A stretch of 6,057 nt of DNA from positions 1-6,057 of the forward strand of contig DAIDJT010000162.1 of the NCBI GenBank assembly GCA_027451265.1, in the 5' to 3' direction. The notes below the pieces were generated by a model that saw only the letters and a program-made list of their open reading frames with translations, ran no database searches and was not told the origin of the DNA. This stretch comes from Bacteroidales bacterium (GTDB lineage: Bacteria > Bacteroidota > Bacteroidia > Bacteroidales > VadinHA17). Shown piece after piece: positions 1 to 4,555 of this stretch. Within the stretch, counting starts at the first letter, position 1, and the number at the start of each line of letters is the position of its first letter. The translations under genes and the position numbers were made by a program.

Positions 1-45
1 CCAGCTCCTGACGCATCAGACGTTAAGGAAGAAACTGCAGAATAG
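1..45 (+). CDS. rpsP: C-terminal end of 30S ribosomal protein S16 (partial)
   Basis: Frame 1 is open from the left edge to a TAG at 43-45 and encodes PAPDASDVKEETAE, an Ala/Pro/Glu-rich acidic tail. Bacteroidota S16 proteins characteristically carry such a low-complexity acidic C-terminal extension, and rpsP lies directly upstream of rimM in many bacteria, as it does here with a 44-base gap. S16 is a structural protein of the small ribosomal subunit, and RimM acts on the same subunit. Only 14 codons are visible and none belongs to the conserved S16 core, so the call rests on tail composition and gene order. Another gene with an acidic tail cannot be excluded. Confidence 0.6.
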   Translation, partial: PAPDASDVKEETAE

Positions 46-50
46 TACTG

Positions 51-71
51 AAAGACCTTTCCGGGTCTTTT
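51..71 (+). terminator. Terminator-like hairpin between rpsP and rimM
   Basis: AAAGACC (51-57) is perfectly complementary to GGTCTTT (64-70) across a six-base loop, TTTCCG. The 3' arm ends in the run TTTT (68-71), and the 5' arm begins with three A's. This A-stem-T arrangement is typical of intrinsic terminators. It begins five bases after the upstream stop codon and ends 18 bases before the rimM start. The stem is short with only three G-C pairs, so partial termination (attenuation) is more plausible than a complete stop. It could make S16 transcripts outnumber rimM transcripts. Confidence 0.55.
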
Positions 72-89
72 ATCCCCTGCCGCCGGATA

Positions 90-584
90 ATGAAAACGTT
101 AGGCAGAATCACAAAAACATACGGCTTCGAAGGAGCCGTGGTGGTGAGAAGTGAGAGCGGCATCACGGGGGAACCGCAACAGGGAGAACCGGTATTCGTC
201 GTAACGGACGGAATACCGGTTCCCTTTTTTACACGTGAGGCATACCGCACCGCACCCGATACACTTATTATTTCCTTTGATGATTACCTCACACCTGAAT
301 CTGTGGCACATCTTCGCGGATGCGATATGCTGACTGAAAGAGGAGAGGAGGCCGGTGATGACCTTGCAACGCTGAAGGGATTCACCCTGACCGATACCGG
401 TACAGGGCTCACAGGCATGATAACAGAGATCATCCGGAACCCCGGCCAGCTCATGGCCGTGGCCCTCATCAATGACGAAGAGGTGTACATCCCCCTTCAC
501 CCTGACCTGATTGTCTCAATTGACCGCAGACACAAAGCAATAAGACTTACTCTGCCGGAAGGGCTTGTAAACCTCAACAACTGA
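90..584 (+). CDS. rimM: Ribosome maturation factor RimM (16S rRNA processing protein)
   Basis: RimM binds free 30S subunits through protein S19 and helps mature the 3' domain of 16S rRNA; it is cytoplasmic. The 164-residue product has the expected two-domain layout. The N-terminal RimM barrel opens with LGRITKTYGFEGAVVVR (residues 4-20), matching the family's G-(K/R)-I-x-K-x-(H/Y)-G motif. GEPVFV and DGIPVPFF (32-47) are familiar in Bacteroidota members. The C-terminal PRC-barrel-like domain begins near LKGFTLTD (about 94) and ends with the family signature IPLHPDLIVSID, then LPEGLVNLN at the C-terminus. Length is normal. The ATG at 90 lies just before the first conserved motif and has no clear Shine-Dalgarno, which is usual in this phylum. 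The gene likely belongs to the rpsP transcript. A terminator-like hairpin lies inside its coding sequence at 182-230. The usual partners trmD and rplS do not follow; the next gene is unrelated. Confidence 0.93.
   Translation: MKTLGRITKTYGFEGAVVVRSESGITGEPQQGEPVFVVTDGIPVPFFTREAYRTAPDTLIISFDDYLTPESVAHLRGCDMLTERGEEAGDDLATLKGFTLTDTGTGLTGMITEIIRNPGQLMAVALINDEEVYIPLHPDLIVSIDRRHKAIRLTLPEGLVNLNN
182..230 (+). terminator. Intrinsic-terminator-like hairpin inside rimM
   Basis: AACCGGTATTC (187-197) is a perfect 11-base inverted repeat of GAATACCGGTT (211-221). The stem extends by G186-C222. With A185 bulged it continues through G184-C223 and G183-C224 to a G182-T225 wobble. The 13-base loop can also close GTC (198-200) with GAC (207-209). 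Six T's follow (225-230). On the coding strand this is the form of a Rho-independent terminator, but it lies in codons 32-47 of rimM (GEPVFV...DGIPVPFF). The T run is the two Phe codons TTT TTT, so coding constraint explains part of it. Translating ribosomes would prevent folding, so it would act mainly when rimM translation is weak. The structure is plain in the sequence; its function is inferred. Confidence 0.5.
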
Positions 585-676
585 CATAGAGGGATCATTT
601 TTCGTTCATGGTGCAGCAAAGCCCGATCTGCCCCGTCTTTATCTTACTAAACCAATAACGCAAAAACGGAGCAGCC

Positions 677-1372
677 ATGAAAAAGATCCTGATCTTCTCA
701 TTCTTATTGATTTTCGCCGCCCAGGCTTCACACGCACAGACTGCATATACCGAAAAAAGGCAGGTGTCAGGCTTCAGCGAAGTCTCTTTCGCCGTTTCCG
801 GCGAAGCTCTGATCACCCTGGGAAAGGATTACAGGGTTGAACTTGAAGGCGACAGGGATTATATCAAAGAGATAGTTACCGAAGTGGTTGGCGATGAGCT
901 GAGGATCAAAAGGGATAAATGGTTTGATTCCGGGAACAAAAAGGTAATTGTGCGGATAACCATGCCTGCCCTTGATGGCATAAGCGTATCGGGTTCAGGG
1001 AGCGTAAAGGTCAATGACCCGCTCCTGGGGGATGAACTCGATGTGGCTATCAGCGGGAGCGGCAAGGCATTCCTCCGTGACGTGGCCCTCGGGAAAGTCG
1101 GGTGCGCCATATCCGGATCAGGCAGTCTGAACATCGCAGGAAATGGCACCATTAAGAAGCTTGAACTATCAATTTCAGGTTCCGGTGACTACCAGGGGGA
1201 AACCACCGGGATTGGTGTCCTGGATGCAAGGATTTCCGGCAGTGGCAGTTGCGACTGCCATGTGACTGAGATGCTGAGGGCTTCTATCTCGGGCAGCGGC
1301 GATATTCTCTATTCGGGCAACCCGAAGATTGATGCTGCTGTCTCAGGTTCAGGCAAGGTGCGGATGAAGTAA
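677..1372 (+). CDS. Secreted DUF2807 (head GIN domain) beta-solenoid protein
   Basis: The 231-residue protein has a clear signal peptide: MKK, a hydrophobic stretch at about 4-15, then SHA|Q with likely cleavage after A20. It is therefore expected in the periplasm or at the outer membrane. The mature part matches the DUF2807 'putative auto-transporter adhesin, head GIN domain' family (PF10988), abundant in Bacteroidota. From residue 105 it contains seven SGSG motifs at 105, 126, 146, 167, 187, 205 and 223. Each follows a short hydrophobic strand (e.g. VAISGSG, LSISGSG), at a period of 18-21 residues, consistent with rungs of a right-handed parallel beta helix. The function of the family is not established; adhesion is only the name's suggestion, and no transporter barrel is present. 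A GGAG at 668-671, five bases before the ATG, fits a ribosome binding site. It is convergent with the next gene with no spacer. Family call firm, role unknown. Confidence 0.85.
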   Translation: MKKILIFSFLLIFAAQASHAQTAYTEKRQVSGFSEVSFAVSGEALITLGKDYRVELEGDRDYIKEIVTEVVGDELRIKRDKWFDSGNKKVIVRITMPALDGISVSGSGSVKVNDPLLGDELDVAISGSGKAFLRDVALGKVGCAISGSGSLNIAGNGTIKKLELSISGSGDYQGETTGIGVLDARISGSGSCDCHVTEMLRASISGSGDILYSGNPKIDAAVSGSGKVRMK

Positions 1373-1380
1373 TCATTCGC
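1360..1380. other. Hairpin across the tail-to-tail gene junction
   Basis: GCGGATGA (1360-1367) pairs with TCATTCGC (1373-1380) through eight pairs, one of them a G-T wobble (G1363-T1377). The loop is AGTAA (1368-1372). The plus-strand stop codon TAA (1370-1372) therefore lies in the loop, and the minus-strand stop (1373-1375) opens the 3' arm. No T run follows in either direction, so it is not a classical terminator. In the minus transcript the wobble becomes an A/C mismatch, so the fold is stronger in the plus-strand RNA. It may protect or define mRNA 3' ends, or be chance. Confidence 0.35.
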
Positions 1381-1969
1381 GGATAATCTTCACAACACCG
1401 TTTCCGGATACTTTGATGACCGAAGAGGGTCTGGCCCTGCTTCGGTCATCCTGTCTCCAGAGGCATACATAATCAACTGCTGCCTTCATCTCTTCACTTA
1501 TCTCATCGAATATGGCAGGTGCACTGCTGCCGCTGATATTGGCCGATGTTGAAACCAGGGGCTTGCGCAGGGCATCAATAAGTGCATCACAGAACGGCTC
1601 TGAACATACCCTCACAGCCACTGAGCCGTCAGCCGAGGCCACCCCCTCCGCCAGGCTCCTTCCCCTGTCATAAACTACTGTCAGCGGCTTCTCAGAGAGC
1701 TCAGCCAGTTCCAGCGCCACCTCCGGCGGATAATAAACATACCTCTCCAGCATTGCCGGCGAGTTGACAAGAATAATAAGGCTCTTGTTCTCAGCCCTCT
1801 GCTTTATTTCATATATGCGCCGTACAGCCTGGCTATTGGTGGCATCACAACCCAGACCCCACACGGTGTCCGTAGGGTAAAGGATAACACCCCCGGCCCT
1901 CAGCACTTTAAGCGCTGCTGCCAGGTCGTCTCCGAATTCGCTCTTCATTCCTTTCTGCTGACGGGTCAT
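1373..1969 (-). CDS. tsaC: L-threonylcarbamoyladenylate synthase (YrdC/TsaC family)
   Basis: This cytoplasmic enzyme makes threonylcarbamoyl-AMP from threonine, bicarbonate and ATP, the first step of t6A37 synthesis in ANN-decoding tRNAs. The TsaB/TsaD/TsaE complex then transfers the product to tRNA. The 198-residue product is a single YrdC domain. Visible landmarks are YPTDTVWGLGCDATN (31-45), the substrate-site region IYEIKQRAENKSLIILV (52-68), VAVRV (117-121), STSANISG (140-147) and a terminal PSSVIKV (181-187). The C-terminal Sua5 domain of the longer paralogue is absent, so it is the short TsaC/YwlC type. An internal ATG at codon 8 (start at 1948) would give 191 residues, closer to the usual N-terminus; either start is possible and neither has a well-spaced Shine-Dalgarno. 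It is divergent from the peptidase gene and convergent with the DUF2807 gene, so it is probably transcribed alone. Confidence 0.92.
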   Translation of the reverse strand: MTRQQKGMKSEFGDDLAAALKVLRAGGVILYPTDTVWGLGCDATNSQAVRRIYEIKQRAENKSLIILVNSPAMLERYVYYPPEVALELAELSEKPLTVVYDRGRSLAEGVASADGSVAVRVCSEPFCDALIDALRKPLVSTSANISGSSAPAIFDEISEEMKAAVDYVCLWRQDDRSRARPSSVIKVSGNGVVKIIRE

Positions 1970-2069
1970 AGACTGTTTTTTATAAAGTTAAAAAACAATA
2001 ATAGCTCTTATTTGGTTTCTCCACCTGAATTCATAAGGTTAAATTTGAGAATGATCAAAAAGAACCTTT
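1970..2069. promoter_or_regulatory. AT-rich divergent intergenic region
   Basis: This 100-base gap separates the starts of the minus-strand tsaC gene and the plus-strand peptidase gene and must carry promoters for both. It is far richer in A and T than the coding regions around it. For the minus strand, the best Bacteroidota -7-like element is TAACTTTA (complement of 1983-1990), one mismatch from TAnnTTTG. No convincing upstream TTG is visible at the right distance, so that promoter remains unassigned. No operator-like inverted repeat was recognised. Confidence 0.5.
2011..2047 (+). promoter_or_regulatory. Candidate Bacteroidota-type promoter for the S9D peptidase
   Basis: TAAATTTG at 2040-2047 matches the Bacteroidota sigma-ABfr -7 consensus TAnnTTTG exactly. 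A TTTG at 2011-2014 could serve as the -33 element, although the 25-base spacing is longer than the usual range of about 17-23. Transcription would begin a few bases downstream, giving a leader of about 15-20 bases before the ATG at 2070. The -7 element is the stronger half of the call. Confidence 0.5.
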
Positions 2070-4481
2070 ATGATGCGTAAAATGATTATCACCGCCATCC
2101 TTGCCTCGTCAGCCCTCCTGATGAGCGCACAGGTCAAAAACGGTTACCAGCTTCCGCCTGAAGTCATAGTATCACTCATAGACGCCCCTCAGACACCATC
2201 GGTGCTTCTCAGCCCCGATAACCTGACAATGCTGATGATGTACCGCCCGGGTCTGCCAACAGTTGCCGACCTGTCACAACCTGAACTGCGGCTGGCAGGG
2301 ATCAGGTTTGATCCTTCGACCAACGGTCCGAGCCGGGGACAGGGTGTAAACAGGATCACTGCAATGAAGACTGACGGCACTGACCTGGGTGAGCTCAGAG
2401 GCCTTCCGGCCGAAGTAAAAATCGGAAGCGTGACATGGTCACCTGACAGCAGAAGGTTTGCCTTCACCAATACCACAGGCAGCACCATTGAACTGTGGGT
2501 GGCCGATGCCGCTTCAATGACGGCTAAAAAAATAGATGAAGGACTTAACGGGATACTGCGCAGAAACATTACATGGCTGCCTGACGGTTCACTCGTTTAC
2601 CTCCGCACACTGCGCAACAGGGACAGGGCTCCGGCAGCCACAACGGTGCCTGCAGGCCCTTCGGTACAGGAAAGCGAGGGGGTCAGGGGCGAGTCGCCAA
2701 CATTCCAGGATCTGCTCCAGACTCCTGACGATGAAAGAATATTTGAGTATTATGCCACTTCGGAACTTGTAAGGTGGGATGGAATCACTGCGGCTTCTTT
2801 CGGTAGCAGCGGAATGATCACTGATGTTTCCCCCTCACCCGACGGTAAATGGTTCCTGGTTTCAGTGACAGGCAAACCGTTCTCGTACCTTGTGCCTTAT
2901 TATTACTTTCCATCCCGGACCGAGCTATGGGACCTCAAAGGAAACATTGTCAGGCTGATGCTTGAGAGTCCTCTCCGGGAGAATCTGCCAAGGGGCTATG
3001 ACGTTGTGATACCCGGCCGCAGGGGCTTCAGCTGGCGGAGTGACCGGCCGGCATCACTGATGTGGGTGGAGGCTCTTGACGGCGGCGATTACCACGCGAA
3101 GGAGATGAAGTATCATGACCAGGTTTTCATGCTTGAGTCACCTTTTGCCGCTGACCCTGTACCATTCATAGCCACGGAAAAACGGTTCCAGGGAATTACC
3201 TGGGGTAATGACAACATGGCTATGCTGATGGAAGGATTGTCAAAATCACGTGTCAGGGTCACATCCTCCTTCAGCCCGGCCAATCCGCAGGCTACAATTA
3301 AGAAGCTGTGGGAACTCAACTCTGACGACAGGTACAACAACCCGGGCTTCCCGGTAACGGTACCCAATACATGGGGCAGGTCGGTACTGCTGACCACAGA
3401 CAAGGGCAGAAACCTGTATCTCTCAGGGTCCGGGGCTTCCCCCGAAGGCGACAGGCCGTTCATGGACAGGTATGATCTCAAGACAGGCAAAACAACGAGG
3501 TTGTGGCGCTCCGAGGCACCGTATTACGAGACTGTAAGCGAGTTCATTGACCCTGCCCGCGGTCTGCTTCTCACCGTACGGCAGTCGGTGACAGAGGTTC
3601 CAAACTATTTCATCCGTGATCTGCGCAAGGGTACGCTGAAGCAGGTAACTGCCTTTGAGAATCCGTACCCGCAGATGGCCGGAGTGCACAAGGAACTGGT
3701 AACCTACAAGCGCAATGATGGCGTGGACCTCTCATTCACACTCTACCTTCCTGCAGGCTATGACAGGACGAAGGACGGACCGCTACCGACGATACTCTGG
3801 GCCTATCCGCGCGAGTTCAATGATCCGTCCATGGCAGGACAGGTGAGCGGCTCGCCATATACTTTCACCCGGATAAGCCCCTCGTCGGTGCTTGTTTACG
3901 TGACCCAGGGTTACGCCGTGCTCAATGACGCAAGCTTTCCGATTGTGGGTATCGGCGGCAAGGAGCCCAATGACACATTCATCGAACAGCTTGTTGCTGA
4001 CGCCGCGGCAGCTATTGACAAGGCTGTCGGGATGGGTGTCACCGACCCGGAACGTGTGGCTGTAAGCGGCCACTCATACGGTGCCTTCATGACAGCGCAC
4101 CTGCTCTCTCACTCCAGGCTGTTTGCAGCAGGTATTGCACGGAGCGGCGCCTATAACCGTTCACTGACTCCGTTCGGGTTTCAGAATGAGCGCCGCAGCT
4201 TCTGGGATGATCCGGAACTGTACCTGATGATGTCTCCCTTCACCCATGCAACAAAGGTTAAGGATCCTCTGTTGCTGATACATGGCATGGCCGATGACAA
4301 CCAGGGAACATTCCCCATACAGAGCGAGAGATATTATGCAGCACTCAAGGGAGCCGGCGCTGTGACGAGGCTGGTCCTGCTGCCACAGGAGGCACACGGA
4401 TACACGGCCAGGGAGTCGCTCCTCCACATGCACTGGGAGTACCTGAGATGGCTTGACAAGTACGTGAAAAACAAAAAATGA
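2070..4481 (+). CDS. Secreted S9D serine peptidase, glutamyl endopeptidase-like
   Basis: The 803-residue protein is a prolyl-oligopeptidase-type serine peptidase. A signal peptide (MMRKM, a hydrophobic core at 6-18, cleavage likely after MSA at residue 20) predicts a periplasmic location. Residues 25 to about 530 form the beta-propeller gate, and about 540-803 the alpha/beta hydrolase. The triad is Ser669 in GHSYGAF (667-673), Asp742 in HGMADDNQGT (738-747; Asp743 is the adjacent alternative) and His776 in PQEAHGY (772-778). Subfamily S9D, that of plant chloroplast glutamyl endopeptidase, is indicated by GYQLPPEV near the mature N-terminus, LSQPELRLAGIR, the PAGPSVQ...FQDLL...YYATSEL segment (about 194-233), and IARSGAYNRSLTPFGFQNE after the active serine. 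Known members cleave after Glu; that specificity here is inferred. It ends soon after the last hydrolase helix (LRWLDKYVKNKK), without the C-terminal extension of the plant enzyme. ATG codons at 2070 and 2073 are equivalent start choices. Confidence 0.9.
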   Translation: MMRKMIITAILASSALLMSAQVKNGYQLPPEVIVSLIDAPQTPSVLLSPDNLTMLMMYRPGLPTVADLSQPELRLAGIRFDPSTNGPSRGQGVNRITAMKTDGTDLGELRGLPAEVKIGSVTWSPDSRRFAFTNTTGSTIELWVADAASMTAKKIDEGLNGILRRNITWLPDGSLVYLRTLRNRDRAPAATTVPAGPSVQESEGVRGESPTFQDLLQTPDDERIFEYYATSELVRWDGITAASFGSSGMITDVSPSPDGKWFLVSVTGKPFSYLVPYYYFPSRTELWDLKGNIVRLMLESPLRENLPRGYDVVIPGRRGFSWRSDRPASLMWVEALDGGDYHAKEMKYHDQVFMLESPFAADPVPFIATEKRFQGITWGNDNMAMLMEGLSKSRVRVTSSFSPANPQATIKKLWELNSDDRYNNPGFPVTVPNTWGRSVLLTTDKGRNLYLSGSGASPEGDRPFMDRYDLKTGKTTRLWRSEAPYYETVSEFIDPARGLLLTVRQSVTEVPNYFIRDLRKGTLKQVTAFENPYPQMAGVHKELVTYKRNDGVDLSFTLYLPAGYDRTKDGPLPTILWAYPREFNDPSMAGQVSGSPYTFTRISPSSVLVYVTQGYAVLNDASFPIVGIGGKEPNDTFIEQLVADAAAAIDKAVGMGVTDPERVAVSGHSYGAFMTAHLLSHSRLFAAGIARSGAYNRSLTPFGFQNERRSFWDDPELYLMMSPFTHATKVKDPLLLIHGMADDNQGTFPIQSERYYAALKGAGAVTRLVLLPQEAHGYTARESLLHMHWEYLRWLDKYVKNKK

Positions 4482-4492
4482 TAACTGCCGGC

Positions 4493-4528
4493 TTTGTTTA
4501 GGTAGTGTTAAAAATCTGATTAGTTTTG
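4493..4528 (+). promoter_or_regulatory. Candidate Bacteroidota-type promoter for hppA
   Basis: TAGTTTTG at 4521-4528 is an exact match to the -7 consensus TAnnTTTG. An upstream TTTG at 4493-4496 is a possible -33 element, 24 bases away, slightly beyond the usual spacing. The leader to the hppA ATG at 4556 would be about 20 bases. The 74-base gap contains no clear terminator for the preceding peptidase gene, so read-through could add to hppA expression. Confidence 0.5.
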
Positions 4529-4555
4529 TAACTCAAATCTTAAAAAAACCAGCTT

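Noticed and set aside
99..500. Long minus-strand open frame opposite rimM
   Set aside because: No recognisable protein features; the plus strand carries a clear RimM, so this is a shadow frame.
608..658. A 16-codon open frame (MVQQSPICPVFILLNQ) between rimM and the DUF2807 gene, a possible leader peptide
   Set aside because: No ribosome binding site, no attenuator structure and no regulatory codon run; short frames of this size arise by chance.
2648..2657. Ten-base palindrome GCCTGCAGGC in the peptidase gene
   Set aside because: It lies within coding sequence, has no loop and no partner site, and is expected by chance in DNA of this composition.
4469..4499. Possible terminator after the peptidase gene, pairing AAACAAA (4469-4475) with TTTGTTT (4493-4499)
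   Set aside because: The stem is almost all A-T with a 17-base loop and no T run after it; it would be too weak to act as a terminator.
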